Shown: positions 37,017-46,688, numbered from the stretch's first letter. The stretch is 64,000 nt of DNA from Bacillus canaveralius (GCF_002860125.1 NZ_PGVA01000028.1:62001-126000); one strand, 5' to 3'. A program made the numbers and translations. The notes: generated from the letters alone by a model not told the origin.

Positions 37017-38213
37017 ATGCTGACTGCGAAAACGAAAACAGGAGAATATTTTTCACTCGGCGATCATTATCGATATGAGTTCCTCGATGATTTACGAAAG
37101 AGGGAGGAATTTTATTGCCCCCACTGCGATGAAAAACTGATTTTGAAAATCGGTACGAAAAAAGTCCATCACTTTTCCCATTATCATGACAGCATCTGTA
37201 CTGCTGCCGGAGCTGAAGCGGAATCCCTGTACCATATGGAAGGAAAGCTGAACCTGTACTCATGGCTTAAACGACAGAACTTGCAGCCGATACTGGAACA
37301 CTATATTCCTGAAATTAACCAGCGGGCTGATATCTCGTACACGTATAAAGGTAAAAGGATCGCTCTTGAATATCAATGTTCACCGATCAGCTCAAAACAA
37401 TTTATCGACAGGACAAACGGTTATCTCCGCTTCAATTGGATCCCGATATGGATTCTGGGAGGAAAGCTGCTCAAACGGAAGACAGCAGATATAGCATCGT
37501 TTTCCCAGTTTCATTTTTTATTTTTCAGACAACATATCGAAAAATGGAACCTTCTGTGCTATTGCCCCGTTACCAATCAATTCATTACCATCCATCATCC
37601 GATTTCGATGTCTCCACGCCATGCATTTGTTCAATTCAGCTTCTCAACCCCGACAAAAACCGATATCCAACAACTGCTCACAGCAACGAGCTCACCTTCC
37701 TTTTCCCTGAACGCGTGGAGAAAAGAGTTGGATCGTTATAAACTGACATTCTTCGGCCGGACAAAATCCGCAAACCTATCTTTTTTAAAAGAAATTTACC
37801 GCCATTCCTTAAACATCTCTCTGCTTCCATCTATTATTGGGCTTCCGACTGCAAATAGTTTGTTTATCGAGACCTCCCCGCTTATTTGGCAAACATATTT
37901 ATATATGGATGTTCTGCAAAAATACAGAAGCGGCGAAGTTCTATCCATCCAGCAACTTTACCACTGTTTTTCACAGCGATTAAAAAAGAATCAAATTAAT
38001 ATTAGAAGCCTGCCACTAGTAAAAGGTAGTTGGCCATTAGCTGTGCAAGGATATGTAAAGCTTCTTGTTGATACCGGTTACCTGGCGTGGAGGAACAAAA
38101 ACAATTTAGCAGTATTAAAGCAAATTATCAGACCTGAGACGTCAGCTCAAAAGTCAACAGCGGATGAATTGATGTATCGAAATTTCGGGCCTGCCATCAT
38201 GCGGAACTTATAA
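37017..38213 (+). CDS. coiA: Competence protein CoiA
   Basis: A 398-residue protein needed for transformation in bacilli and streptococci. The N-terminal segment has a zinc-like CPHCDEKLILKIG and HHFSHYHDSIC; the middle has RADISYTYKGKRIALEYQCS, a PD-(D/E)xK-type nuclease core with D and E-x-Q. AGGAGG precedes the ATG at 37017; an in-frame TTG at 36984 has no such site. It follows mecA by 148 bases. The N-terminal zinc pattern recurs in the helicase YjcD at 55011. Confidence 0.9.
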   Translation: MLTAKTKTGEYFSLGDHYRYEFLDDLRKREEFYCPHCDEKLILKIGTKKVHHFSHYHDSICTAAGAEAESLYHMEGKLNLYSWLKRQNLQPILEHYIPEINQRADISYTYKGKRIALEYQCSPISSKQFIDRTNGYLRFNWIPIWILGGKLLKRKTADIASFSQFHFLFFRQHIEKWNLLCYCPVTNQFITIHHPISMSPRHAFVQFSFSTPTKTDIQQLLTATSSPSFSLNAWRKELDRYKLTFFGRTKSANLSFLKEIYRHSLNISLLPSIIGLPTANSLFIETSPLIWQTYLYMDVLQKYRSGEVLSIQQLYHCFSQRLKKNQINIRSLPLVKGSWPLAVQGYVKLLVDTGYLAWRNKNNLAVLKQIIRPETSAQKSTADELMYRNFGPAIMRNL

Positions 38214-38459
38214 TGAAAAAAGCGCCAGGAACATACAATAAAAGGGGATTTGCATTTTCCAGCAGGTGCAGACAGCGGAAATGCTATGATTGCTTAGTTT
38301 TTGTGCATTTCTTGCAGGTTATGGTACTTTATATTAAAGGAAGGAGATTGCCCTGTACAACGAGAATTTAGAAGCATACCGTCATGATCGAGTTCAAGCA
38401 TACATCTTGAACAAATCTTGTGCTTCTTCTCACAATTCTATAAATGGAGGATGACGAAT

Positions 38460-40277
38460 ATGACAAATGAAACAGCGGTAAAAAAACTGCCGGCAAGGGA
38501 TGAAATTACCTTAGAGGATACATGGAGACTCGAAGATATTTTTCCGACGGATGATGCGTGGGAGAAAGAATATCAACAAGTAAAAGAACTTATTCCAGAA
38601 ATGAAGAAATACCAGGGAACGCTTGGTGAGAGTGGACAGCATTTGTTCGAAGCCCTTTCAGTCCAGGATCAATTAATGGAACGCCTTGGGAAATTGTATA
38701 CATATGCCCATATGCGCTACGACCAGGATACAACCAATTCCCACTATCAGGCACTTGATGACCGAATCAAGAACTTGTATTCCCAGGCAGCCAGTGCGCT
38801 TGCCTATATTGTTCCGGAAATATTGACAATTGATGAGGCACAGCTTAAAAAGTTTTTGGAAGAAAAACCGGACCTCAAGCTTTATGAACATGCCCTCGAA
38901 GAAATTAATCTGCAAAGGCCGCATGTGCTCTCGGCCGAGCAGGAAGCCTTATTGGCTGAAGCTTCCGAGATTATGAACGTATCGAGTACGACCTTTGGCA
39001 TGCTTAATAATGCAGATTTGGAATTTCCAAGCATTAAAAATGAGAATGGTGAAGAAGTGGAAGTGACCCATGGCCGCTATATAAGGTTTTTGGAGAGCGA
39101 GGATCGTCGGGTTCGCGAGGATGCGTTCAAAGCTGTATATAACACATATGGGCAGTACCGAAATACTTTTTCGAGTACACTCAGCGGTACGGTCAAGCGG
39201 GATAATTTTAATGCGCGAATCCGGAAGTATCAATCTGCACGCCATGCAGCGCTGGCAGCTAACAATATTCCCGAGAGCGTCTATGAAAATTTAGTGAATA
39301 CGATCAATGACAATCTTCACCTTTTACATCGCTATGTCAAGCTGCGCAAAAAAGTATTGGGGCTTGATAAGCTTCATATGTATGATCTGTTTACTCCGCT
39401 TGTTAAAGACGTCAAAATGGAAATCAGCTATGAAGAAGCGCAAGAGATCATTTTAAAAGGGCTGGCTCCGCTTGGAGAAGATTATATAAGCGTTTTAAAA
39501 GAAGGTTTTGAGAATCGCTGGGTTGATGTGCATGAAAATAAAGGAAAGCGGAGCGGAGCCTATTCATCCGGCGCATACGGAACAAATCCATATATTTTGA
39601 TGAACTGGCAGGATAACATCAACAATTTATTTACACTTGCCCATGAATTTGGCCATTCCGTGCACAGCTATTATACACGCAAAAATCAACCATATCCTTA
39701 TGGCGGCTATTCAATCTTTGTTGCAGAAGTAGCATCAACCTGTAATGAGGCGTTATTAAATGATTATCTGCTGAAAACGATTGACGATGAACAAAAACGC
39801 CTATACTTATTGAACCATTATTTGGAGGGCTTTAGAGGAACGGTTTTTCGCCAGACAATGTTTGCTGAGTATGAGCATCTTATTCATCAAAAAGCACAGA
39901 ATCACGAAGCTTTAACAGCAGACTTGTTAACAAAGGACTACTACGAATTAAACCAAAAATACTTTGGCCGTGAAGACATTGAAATTGATGAGGAAATTGG
40001 CCTCGAGTGGTCACGGATACCTCACTTTTACTATAATTATTATGTGTACCAATATGCGACAGGCTACAGTGCAGCAACCGCTCTGAGCAAGCAAATTCTT
40101 GAACAAGGAAAACCGGCCGTCGACCGCTACCTAGACTTCCTGAAAGCGGGCAGCTCGGATTATCCAATTGAAGTATTGAAAAAGGCTGGAGTAGACATGA
40201 CAAGCTCGAAGCCGATTGAAGAAGCATGTAAAGTTTTTGAAGAAAAACTTAACGAGATGGAACAATTATTATCGTAA
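38460..40277 (+). CDS. pepF: Oligoendopeptidase F
   Basis: A 605-residue M3B metallopeptidase that cleaves peptides in the cytoplasm. The zinc site is HEFGH at residues 395-399 in LAHEFGHSVHSYYT, with the third ligand in VAEVASTCNEALL. The family C-terminal FYNYYVYQYATGYSAATAL is present. GGAGG lies 9 bases before the ATG at 38460; an ATG at 38451 directly abuts it and is rejected. It follows coiA as in B. subtilis. A possible short CTG-initiated leader peptide precedes it (38353-38454). Confidence 0.95.
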   Translation: MTNETAVKKLPARDEITLEDTWRLEDIFPTDDAWEKEYQQVKELIPEMKKYQGTLGESGQHLFEALSVQDQLMERLGKLYTYAHMRYDQDTTNSHYQALDDRIKNLYSQAASALAYIVPEILTIDEAQLKKFLEEKPDLKLYEHALEEINLQRPHVLSAEQEALLAEASEIMNVSSTTFGMLNNADLEFPSIKNENGEEVEVTHGRYIRFLESEDRRVREDAFKAVYNTYGQYRNTFSSTLSGTVKRDNFNARIRKYQSARHAALAANNIPESVYENLVNTINDNLHLLHRYVKLRKKVLGLDKLHMYDLFTPLVKDVKMEISYEEAQEIILKGLAPLGEDYISVLKEGFENRWVDVHENKGKRSGAYSSGAYGTNPYILMNWQDNINNLFTLAHEFGHSVHSYYTRKNQPYPYGGYSIFVAEVASTCNEALLNDYLLKTIDDEQKRLYLLNHYLEGFRGTVFRQTMFAEYEHLIHQKAQNHEALTADLLTKDYYELNQKYFGREDIEIDEEIGLEWSRIPHFYYNYYVYQYATGYSAATALSKQILEQGKPAVDRYLDFLKAGSSDYPIEVLKKAGVDMTSSKPIEEACKVFEEKLNEMEQLLS

Positions 40278-40301
40278 GACATGGTAACATATAGACAGAA
40301 C

Positions 40302-40347
40302 AAAAGCCGGACTTGAACGATGTTCTATTCAAATTCGGCTTTTTTTA
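40302..40347 (+). terminator. Terminator of pepF
   Basis: AAAGCCGGACTTGAA and TTCAAATTCGGCTTT form an imperfect stem followed by a T run. Confidence 0.82.
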
Positions 40348-40393
40348 TGGTGTAAAATGGGTAATCACCGCAAAAAATGTATCCGAATAAACA

Positions 40394-40567
40394 CTAAAAT
40401 CCTTTGAACTTTTTCCGTTCGTTTAAGTATAAGAAAAAAATAAGCAATGAAATAAACAAGAGCGGACCGCTAATGAAAACAGGAATTAACTTCATCAGGC
40501 CCAGGAAATGAAGGCCAAAAGCAACTAAGATAAACAGCAGCATAATTCCTATGATAGTATTTTGCAA
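40394..40567 (-). CDS. 57-residue two-helix membrane protein (yizD position)
   Basis: A short minus-strand gene with TTG start at 40567 preceded by AGGAGGAG. It reads MQNTIIGIMLLFILVAFGLH, then FLGLMKLIPVFISGPLLFIS, then a final hydrophobic run and the basic tail NERKKFKGF. It has two membrane segments and a positive end. It lies between pepF and yjbH, where B. subtilis has the similarly small yizD; homology is inferred from position and size only. Confidence 0.65.
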   Translation of the reverse strand: MQNTIIGIMLLFILVAFGLHFLGLMKLIPVFISGPLLFISLLIFFLYLNERKKFKGF

Positions 40568-40850
40568 AATCAGGCTCCTCCTTTTTTAACACATTAAAAA
40601 CATCGTTGATACCATCTATATGAAACAGTGAATACCGGGGTTTCATATGTAGAAATGTCAGTTACCCTAATAAATATGCAGTTGTCCATGATCACATCAC
40701 TTGTTTTTGACAATATTGTGAAATAACACACAAACTATTGCTACTCCGCCCAAACTCGTGGTATATTACAGACGTGAAGTTGATCACAAACAAACATATA
40801 CCCCTTTGTTTGACCGTGAAAAATTTCTCCCATCCCCTTTGTTCGTAAAG
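40568..40850. other. Gap between the small membrane gene and yjbH
   Basis: I see no gene here. A plus-strand frame at 40758 is proline/phenylalanine-rich, lacks a ribosome site and runs through the terminator, so it is not supported. Confidence 0.5.
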
Positions 40851-40883
40851 AAAAAGCTCTGCCAAATGAGGCAGAGCTTTTTT
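40851..40883 (-). terminator. Terminator of the yjbI-yjbH unit
   Basis: AAAAAGCTCTGCC and GGCAGAGCTTTTTT form a perfect stem around AAATGA; T runs on both sides allow use in either direction. Confidence 0.88.
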
Positions 40884-40886
40884 CTG

Positions 40887-41753
40887 TTAATCATTGTATT
40901 TCCAAAACATACCGTATTTAACGGGGATTTGCTCTACCAGTTGTTTTAGTAAAAGTTTTTTCATTTCTCGTTCGACTTCGCTTACGGATAAATTATAAAC
41001 AACTGCAATTTCCTTTGAAGCGACAAGCCCGTAATGTTGCAAGAAATCTTCCAGGGGGGGAGGACTGTTACGTTCCGGTTTTTCCTGGAGCATTTCCTCT
41101 AAAATTTGTACATAAACCTCATAAGGATAAGAGCCGGTAATTTTGATACCTTCCTCTTCTACTTGTTCATTGAAAAAGACAAGAGCAGGGATTTCCTGAA
41201 TATCCATTTCGGCAGTTATTTTTAAGTCACATTGAAAAGCTTTTGAAGCACTTTCAGAATGGATATCGGTTATAAACTCTTCAACATCAAGTCCGACGCT
41301 TCTTGCACAATGTTTTAAGACGTCAAAGTTAGAGACGTTCTGTTTTTCTAAAAATAGTACTTCCTGCAGCTTCCTTAGGAACTTGATTCCTGACTTTCTT
41401 CCCTGCAGCTCGGCCGCTTTAATGGCCATCGACGCAAGATAAGGGGAGGAAATCGGATTTTCGAGCCATACACTGCCGTCACACGACATTCCCGATCTGC
41501 TGGCTGTTTTCTCCCACAATTCTGCAATATTCTCATAGTTTTTTCTTCTGCCAAGATTAAGTGTTGCGAGGCGGCCGCTTAAAATATGCTTGATCGAAAA
41601 ATAACGCCCGTATTCGATTTGCAGCTTTTTAATGATTGGTTCCAATGCCCAGCATTCAGGGCATAGCGGGTCAACAAACATATATATTTCGATTGGCCTC
41701 TTATCAATAGCGTGGCAGTGAGACGATAAGAACGAGTTTTTTTGTGATTTCAC
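40887..41753 (-). CDS. yjbH: YjbH (SpxH), ClpXP adaptor for Spx degradation
   Basis: A 288-residue DsbA-like protein. The Cys31-x2-Cys34 site is in [16 protein letters not shown]. Later conserved parts are [29 protein letters not shown] and KHGMFWK-like KYGMFWK at the end. YjbH binds Spx and hands it to ClpXP; metal or disulfide stress inactivates or aggregates it, raising Spx. The GTG at 41753 immediately follows the yjbI stop codon, so the two are translationally coupled; there is no separate ribosome site. It ends at a strong terminator. Confidence 0.93.
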   Translation of the reverse strand: MKSQKNSFLSSHCHAIDKRPIEIYMFVDPLCPECWALEPIIKKLQIEYGRYFSIKHILSGRLATLNLGRRKNYENIAELWEKTASRSGMSCDGSVWLENPISSPYLASMAIKAAELQGRKSGIKFLRKLQEVLFLEKQNVSNFDVLKHCARSVGLDVEEFITDIHSESASKAFQCDLKITAEMDIQEIPALVFFNEQVEEEGIKITGSYPYEVYVQILEEMLQEKPERNSPPPLEDFLQHYGLVASKEIAVVYNLSVSEVEREMKKLLLKQLVEQIPVKYGMFWKYND

Positions 41754-42158
41754 TCAGGACCCACCCTCTATTTCTGTATCATCTGGCGTATTTATCATAT
41801 GCTGGGCAGTCAAGACAAGCCTTGCATAGAAATCTTTTCTTAATTGGCCTTCCAGACCCGTTTCATCCATTGCTTCACTCATACAGGAAAGCCATGCTTT
41901 TGCTCTGGCTGGCGTAATCTCAAATGGAGTGTGACGTGCCCGCATCATTGGATGCCCATGTTCGGCCGTATAAAGCGCCGGCCCTCCCAAATATTGCGTT
42001 AAGAACTGTTTTTGCTTTCTTGCAGTTTCAGAAAGATCATTTGGGAAGATAGGAGTGAGATCAGGATGCTGTCCAACACGGCGATAAAAAGCATCCACCA
42101 GCTGGTGCAGCGTTTTTTCGCCGATGGCATCGAACGGTGTCGGCATTTTCTCGACCAT
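41754..42158 (-). CDS. yjbI: Truncated haemoglobin, group II
   Basis: A 134-residue group II (trHbO) globin. The proximal haem histidine is in MRARHTPFEI, and YLGGPALYTAEHGHP and KAWLSCMSEAMDE match B. subtilis YjbI. AAGGAG lies 8 bases before the ATG at 42158; an ATG at 42164 is only 2 bases from it, so the shorter start is chosen. Its stop directly precedes the yjbH start. YjbI has been linked to oxygen handling and protein cross-linking in the B. subtilis biofilm matrix; the partnership with yjbH is conserved. Confidence 0.93.
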   Translation of the reverse strand: MVEKMPTPFDAIGEKTLHQLVDAFYRRVGQHPDLTPIFPNDLSETARKQKQFLTQYLGGPALYTAEHGHPMMRARHTPFEITPARAKAWLSCMSEAMDETGLEGQLRKDFYARLVLTAQHMINTPDDTEIEGGS

Positions 42159-42295
42159 TGTCATAACTCCTTTTGAATAGGTTTTTATGTTATTTAATTT
42201 TCTTTATTTTAACAGTGCCCTTTTGACGATTCAACCGAGAAGCCTTGCGATGCCAACAACACCCGGCAGTTTTTGCTTTCCTAACTAATTTACAC

Positions 42296-42328
42296 AAAAA
42301 AAACGCCCGTTACCAGTAACAGGCGTTT
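42296..42328 (-). terminator. Terminator of the yjbK-cwlQ unit
   Basis: On the minus strand AAACGCCTGTTAC and GTAACGGGCGTTT form a stem followed by TTTTTT. Confidence 0.85.
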
Positions 42329-42344
42329 GGAACTATTTTACACT

Positions 42345-42965
42345 CTATGCCAGAAAGGATTGCGTCACCTTTTTCACATAGTTTTGTGTTTCTTTAAATG
42401 GGGGAATTCCTGAATACTTATCGACATTTCCAGGACCGGCGTTATAAGCAGCGAGTGTTAATTCGATATTGCCGTTATATTTGTCATACATTTTCCGCAG
42501 ATATTTGCTGCCGCCCATAATATTATCATAGGGATCAAAAACGTTTTTTACACCAAGAGCGCGGGCAGTCGCCGGCATAAGCTGCATCAGTCCTGAAGCT
42601 CCGGCATGGCTGACCGCATTAGAATTAAAATTCGACTCCTGTTTAATGACGGCTTGAATCAATTTAGCCGGAAGCCCATAGTGCTCAGCAGCCGTTTTGA
42701 TAATGTCTTCATAATCAGACTGGGTCTGCGGCAGTTTTGTCAGATTGATAGGCGGAAGGGAAGGCATAGTGACCGGCGCCATTTGATTAAATTTTTCACT
42801 GTGTTCTTTCTCGGGGAGCAAGTCAAGATTTGCCGTTTCCTGGCCAGAAAGAAATTCTGCCAACAAGTCCTGGAACATTGTGCTGTTGGAAGCTGTTGGT
42901 GTCGGCTGATTAAAGTTTTGCAGCGCCTGAAGTTCAAGCATAATCTTTAATTTATCTATGTTCAT
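42345..42965 (-). CDS. cwlQ: CwlQ (YjbJ) lytic transglycosylase
   Basis: A 206-residue protein whose C-terminal half is a soluble lytic transglycosylase (SLT/GH23) domain. The catalytic glutamate is Glu110 in VIKQESNFNSNA, followed by GASGLMQLMPATARALG, NIMGGSKYLRKMY and LAAYNAGPGNVDKYSG. The first 80 residues are a low-complexity linker without a signal peptide. Such enzymes cut peptidoglycan glycan strands; B. subtilis CwlQ has both muramidase and transglycosylase activity. The AGGAG before the ATG at 42965 is good. It follows yjbK on the same strand by 27 bases. Confidence 0.92.
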   Translation of the reverse strand: MNIDKLKIMLELQALQNFNQPTPTASNSTMFQDLLAEFLSGQETANLDLLPEKEHSEKFNQMAPVTMPSLPPINLTKLPQTQSDYEDIIKTAAEHYGLPAKLIQAVIKQESNFNSNAVSHAGASGLMQLMPATARALGVKNVFDPYDNIMGGSKYLRKMYDKYNGNIELTLAAYNAGPGNVDKYSGIPPFKETQNYVKKVTQSFLA

Positions 42966-42992
42966 AAAAAACTCCTTTTAATATCTACAGAA

Positions 42993-43580
42993 TTAAGAGT
43001 TTAGCTGTATGTATTTTTGATCGTAAAATCTTTTGACTTTATTTTTCGTTGCCCTGATCGGAATATCATGAGCAGACAGAAGTTCAATAAAGATCTTTTC
43101 ACCGCTGTTTTTTTCCTCTACTTCATATTCTACTTCATAATCATCAATATTTAAATAGTAACTGTGATCGAAAACGAGCAGACCGCCGCGGAATTCGATT
43201 TCAGCTCTAAAGGTGGTCAGTGAACCGAAATTTTCAAGGAGAGCAACCGGCACTGGAATTTGTTTAAGAATTTCCTTAACTTGCCCTTCTGGAACTGCCG
43301 CGGACGTCAGCATTGCAGCAGCTTCATTGGCGGTTAACGGCTGGTTCGTTTCGAACAGCCCTTCCCCGCCGGGCTGCTTTAATGTTAATTCGAAATTATT
43401 TCCTATTTCACGGATTCGTAAAGCCGTCCCGTTCTGTTTTAATAAAAAATCTTTTGTATCAAAATACGAGTTAACTTGTTGCCTGAATGCTGAATCAGCT
43501 ATTTTAAAGTATCCCTTCAACCGGTTGAATTCATCTTCCGTTAGAAGGTTTTTACATTCAATTTCAAGATGCTGTGGCAT
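42993..43580 (-). CDS. yjbK: YjbK-like CYTH-domain protein
   Basis: A 195-residue CYTH (triphosphate tunnel metalloenzyme) protein. The signature ExExK is Glu6-x-Glu8-x-Lys10 in HLEIECKNLL; further acidic/basic strands ALRIREIGNNFELTLKQP and LLVFDHSYYLNIDDYEVEYE fill the tunnel. These proteins hydrolyse triphosphates such as inorganic triphosphate or thiamine triphosphate. GAGAGGA lies 9 bases before the ATG at 43580; an upstream start at 43604 overlaps that site. It heads the unit with cwlQ and is divergent from yjbL. Confidence 0.88.
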   Translation of the reverse strand: MPQHLEIECKNLLTEDEFNRLKGYFKIADSAFRQQVNSYFDTKDFLLKQNGTALRIREIGNNFELTLKQPGGEGLFETNQPLTANEAAAMLTSAAVPEGQVKEILKQIPVPVALLENFGSLTTFRAEIEFRGGLLVFDHSYYLNIDDYEVEYEVEEKNSGEKIFIELLSAHDIPIRATKNKVKRFYDQKYIQLNS

Positions 43581-43771
43581 AAACGATCGTCCTCTCATTT
43601 TCAATACCGCAGATCAGATCACCGGAAAGCTCCGGATGTGTCTTATTTCTGCCAAGTTTGGATAAGCAGCCTCTGTTGTCCATATTATCACGTTTTTCTT
43701 AAGCCACTGCAATTTTTAGGAGATATGCCGGCAATGTGGTAAAATGGAGAGAGTTTGGAGGTATCATAATC

Positions 43772-44137
43772 GTGAAGAAAAGGATCACAATCGAAAAAGC
43801 TTTTATAAAGGAAAATGAATTAATTCTTGAGGGAAAATTTCCAGTTGCATTAGCGGAACTATCTGCGGTTGGTCGAATTCTTGTTGACTCGGATCAATTG
43901 GCATTTATTTACTTAACAGAAATGAATAATGAGTATACATATATTGAGCTTCCGGAAGAGATCTGGCCGGAAATCAAGAAAGCGCTTGATGCGGAGTATC
44001 CTGTATATGCAGCCGGTGGCGGCGAGAGGCTGCTGCTTGATCAATTTCATAATGAATTATCCTACCTGATTGAAAATATTAAAGGAAACAGCAATTATGG
44101 AGCGGTAATGGTTGAAAAAGTCGAAAATGTTTTTTAG
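43772..44137 (+). CDS. yjbL: YjbL-like protein
   Basis: A 121-residue protein of unknown function in the order yjbK-yjbL-yjbM. The start is GTG at 43772 with GGAGG 10 bases before, giving (M)KKRITIEKAFIKENELIL; the ORF can be read back to 43736 but no ribosome site supports that. Conserved-looking parts are LPEEIWPEIKKAL and LLDQFHNELSYLIENI. There is no membrane or signal segment. It is 54 bases upstream of the ppGpp synthetase and probably cotranscribed. Confidence 0.8.
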   Translation: MKKRITIEKAFIKENELILEGKFPVALAELSAVGRILVDSDQLAFIYLTEMNNEYTYIELPEEIWPEIKKALDAEYPVYAAGGGERLLLDQFHNELSYLIENIKGNSNYGAVMVEKVENVF

Positions 44138-44191
44138 GCTGTTTCAATGTTCCAACATCCAGATAGAGAAAACCGGATGAGGTGAGTATTT

Positions 44192-44827
44192 ATGAAGCAT
44201 TGGGATCAATTTTTAGCGCCTTATAAACTAGCAGTTGAAGAGTTGAAAGTAAAGCTGAAGGGAATGAGGGCCCAGTTTGAACTTGATACGACCTACTCGC
44301 CGATCGAGTTTGTCACAGGCCGTGTTAAACCGATTGCGAGTATTTTGGATAAGGCAAATCTAAAAAGAATCCCGTTAAACAGGCTTGAACAAGAAATGCA
44401 GGATATTGCGGGCCTCAGGATGATGTGCCAGTTTGTCGACGATATCATAAAGGTTGTAGAGCTGCTTCGAAACCGCAACGATTTTGAAATTGTTGAAGAA
44501 CGCGATTATATCTCACATGAAAAATCGAGCGGATACCGGTCTTACCATGTTGTCATTTCATATCCCGTCCAAACAATAAACGGGGAAAAGAAGATTCTGG
44601 CCGAAATCCAAATTCGGACACTGGCCATGAACTTTTGGGCAACGGTGGAACATTCCTTAAACTATAAATATCGAGGCCAATTTCCTGAGGATATAAAAAT
44701 GAGGCTGCAGAGAGCGGCAGAAGCCGCTTTTCGGCTGGATGAAGAAATGTCCCAAATCCGCGGGGAAATTCAGGATGCCCAGGCCTTCTTTTCTAGAAAA
44801 AAAGAGCAGCAGGAAGGGGAAAAGTGA
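44192..44827 (+). CDS. relQ: Small alarmone synthetase RelQ (YjbM/SasB)
   Basis: A 211-residue (p)ppGpp synthetase without hydrolase domain. GRVKPIASILDKANLK, DIAGLRMMCQFVDDI, RDYISHEKSSGYRSYHVV and AEIQIRTLAMNFWATVEHSL are the RelA/SpoT synthetase motifs. The enzyme transfers pyrophosphate from ATP to GDP or GTP; the B. subtilis homolog SasB is a tetramer activated by pppGpp. GAGGTGAG precedes the ATG. It is followed by nadK and the rluD-type gene in the same direction, the conserved yjbM-yjbN-yjbO order. Confidence 0.94.
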   Translation: MKHWDQFLAPYKLAVEELKVKLKGMRAQFELDTTYSPIEFVTGRVKPIASILDKANLKRIPLNRLEQEMQDIAGLRMMCQFVDDIIKVVELLRNRNDFEIVEERDYISHEKSSGYRSYHVVISYPVQTINGEKKILAEIQIRTLAMNFWATVEHSLNYKYRGQFPEDIKMRLQRAAEAAFRLDEEMSQIRGEIQDAQAFFSRKKEQQEGEK

Positions 44828-44902
44828 TTTGCCTGCTGGTATTTTAAACTGTAAAACAAGCTATAAACCGCTTATTCCTATAAAAAAGAGGAGCATCCAG
44901 TC

Positions 44903-45703
44903 ATGAAGTTTGCGATTACATCCAAAGGGGATTCAAGGTCAAATACACTCATGCATAAAATGAGATCATATTTATTGGATTTTGAGCTTGTCTATGATGA
45001 AGAAGAGCCGGATATCGTCATTTCTGTCGGCGGCGACGGGACTCTGTTATACGCTTTTCACCGCTACAGCAGCCGACTTGATAAAACGGCTTTTGTTGGC
45101 GTCCATACTGGACATCTTGGATTTTATGCCGATTGGGTTCCGGAAGAGATTGAAAAGCTCGTGATTGCAATTGCGAAAACTCCTTACCAAATTATTGAGT
45201 ACCCGCTTCTCGAAGTGATTATTCGTTATCAGCATGGCGGCAAAGAAACCCGTTATCTGGCTCTTAATGAATCGACAGTTAAAGGTGCGGAACAAACGCT
45301 TGTCATGGATGTTGAAATAAGAGGCCAGCACTTCGAACGATTTCGCGGCGACGGTTTATGCATTTCGACGCCGTCGGGAAGCACCGCCTACAACAAAGCA
45401 CTGGGCGGGGCGATCCTCCATCCGTCATTACCAGCGATTCAAGTGGCTGAAATGGCATCAATCAACAATCGCGTGTTCAGGACCATCGGTTCACCGCTCA
45501 TTTTGCCGGCACATCATACGTGCATGCTGAAACCGGTAAATGAAGCTGATTTTCAAATCACGATTGACCATCTTCCGTTGCTGCATAAAGATGTGAAGTC
45601 GATTCAATTCAGGGTTGCCGATGAAAAAATCCGCTTTGCCCGCTTCAGGCCGTTTCCATTTTGGAAGCGCGTCCGTGATTCATTTGTAAGCGATAAGGAT
45701 TAG
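44903..45703 (+). CDS. ppnK: NAD kinase
   Basis: A 266-residue NAD kinase (YjbN/NadF). GGDGTLL at residues 43-49 holds the catalytic aspartate (Asp45); [10 protein letters not shown] and [17 protein letters not shown] are the other NAD-binding motifs. It phosphorylates NAD to NADP in the cytoplasm. AGAGGAG precedes the ATG. The gene ends 11 bases before the pseudouridine synthase gene. Confidence 0.95.
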   Translation: MKFAITSKGDSRSNTLMHKMRSYLLDFELVYDEEEPDIVISVGGDGTLLYAFHRYSSRLDKTAFVGVHTGHLGFYADWVPEEIEKLVIAIAKTPYQIIEYPLLEVIIRYQHGGKETRYLALNESTVKGAEQTLVMDVEIRGQHFERFRGDGLCISTPSGSTAYNKALGGAILHPSLPAIQVAEMASINNRVFRTIGSPLILPAHHTCMLKPVNEADFQITIDHLPLLHKDVKSIQFRVADEKIRFARFRPFPFWKRVRDSFVSDKD

Positions 45704-45714
45704 AGGGTAAATAT

Positions 45715-46614
45715 ATGCCTGGACGATTTAAGCTTGAATGGGAAATTACAAATGAGGATTCCGGAAAATTAATTCGCCAATTTTTGCGGGAGTATCACAT
45801 TTCAAAAACAGCGTTAACCGATATCAAATTTAAGGGCGGAAACATTCGGGTTAACAGCGACGATGTAACGGTCCGCTATATTCTGAATCAAGGTGATCAT
45901 CTTGAAGTGGTTTTTCCGAAAGAAGAGAGAAGCGAAGGGATGCAAGGAGAGAAAATCCCTTTAACGATCATCTATGAAGATCTATATGTGTTGATCGTTC
46001 TTAAGCCGGCGGGAATGAGCACGATCCCGTCACGTGAACATCCATCCGGCAGCCTGGCGAATGCACTGATTGGCTATTATCAGGAAAAAGACATAGAAGC
46101 AACCGCCCATATCGTTACACGCCTCGACCGTGATACTTCAGGTATCGTCCTGATTGCGAAACACAGGCATGTCCACCATCTCCTCAGCCAGCAGCAAAGA
46201 TCCGGACAGGTGAACAGGGTTTATCAGGCGCTGTGTGAAGGGCACATTCCTGAAGATAGCGGGAAGATACTTGAGCCGATCGCAAGAAAAGCTGACAGCA
46301 TTATTGAAAGGGAAGTCAATGCTGCAGGGCAGTATGCTTGTACCCACTTTAAAGTTCTTGCCAGGTTCGAACGGTTTACACATATTGAGCTCAAGCTGGA
46401 AACGGGGCGAACCCACCAAATCAGGGTTCACCTTTCTTATCTTGGACACCCTTTATTAGGAGATGATTTGTACGGGGGAAGCAGGCAGTATATCAGAAGG
46501 CAGTCGCTTCATTGCAGCAATCTCGCCTTTTGGCATCCCATTCTTGAGCAGGAGCTGAATTTTCATGCTGCACTTCCGGAAGATATGCAACAAGTGATCA
46601 ATATGTTCGGATAA
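45715..46614 (+). CDS. yjbO: RluD-family rRNA pseudouridine synthase (YjbO)
   Basis: A 299-residue RluA/RluD-type synthase. The catalytic Asp138 is in VTRLDRDTSGIVLIAK; KPAGMSTIPSREHPSGSLANAL and GRTHQIRVHLSYLGHPLLGD are the other family motifs. An S4-like N-terminus (LREYHISKTALTDIKFKGGN) may bind RNA. It converts uridine to pseudouridine in rRNA; the exact site is not deducible. It is the last gene of the relQ-ppnK unit and ends before a terminator. Confidence 0.92.
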   Translation: MPGRFKLEWEITNEDSGKLIRQFLREYHISKTALTDIKFKGGNIRVNSDDVTVRYILNQGDHLEVVFPKEERSEGMQGEKIPLTIIYEDLYVLIVLKPAGMSTIPSREHPSGSLANALIGYYQEKDIEATAHIVTRLDRDTSGIVLIAKHRHVHHLLSQQQRSGQVNRVYQALCEGHIPEDSGKILEPIARKADSIIEREVNAAGQYACTHFKVLARFERFTHIELKLETGRTHQIRVHLSYLGHPLLGDDLYGGSRQYIRRQSLHCSNLAFWHPILEQELNFHAALPEDMQQVINMFG

Positions 46615-46618
46615 GAAA

Positions 46619-46652
46619 CCACTCCTCTCACGTTGGCGGGGTGGCATTTTTG
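46619..46652 (+). terminator. Probable terminator after yjbO
   Basis: CCACTCC and GGGGTGG (one G-T pair) form a stem over a loop of about 13 bases, followed by CATTTTT. It lies between convergent yjbO and prpE. Confidence 0.6.
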
Positions 46653-46688
46653 AGTTATTGGACTTGACGGGATACCGGATTAGCAAAA

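Noticed and set aside
36943-37263. 106-codon minus-strand frame overlapping coiA start
   Set aside because: It overlaps the coding start of coiA and has no ribosome site or recognisable features.
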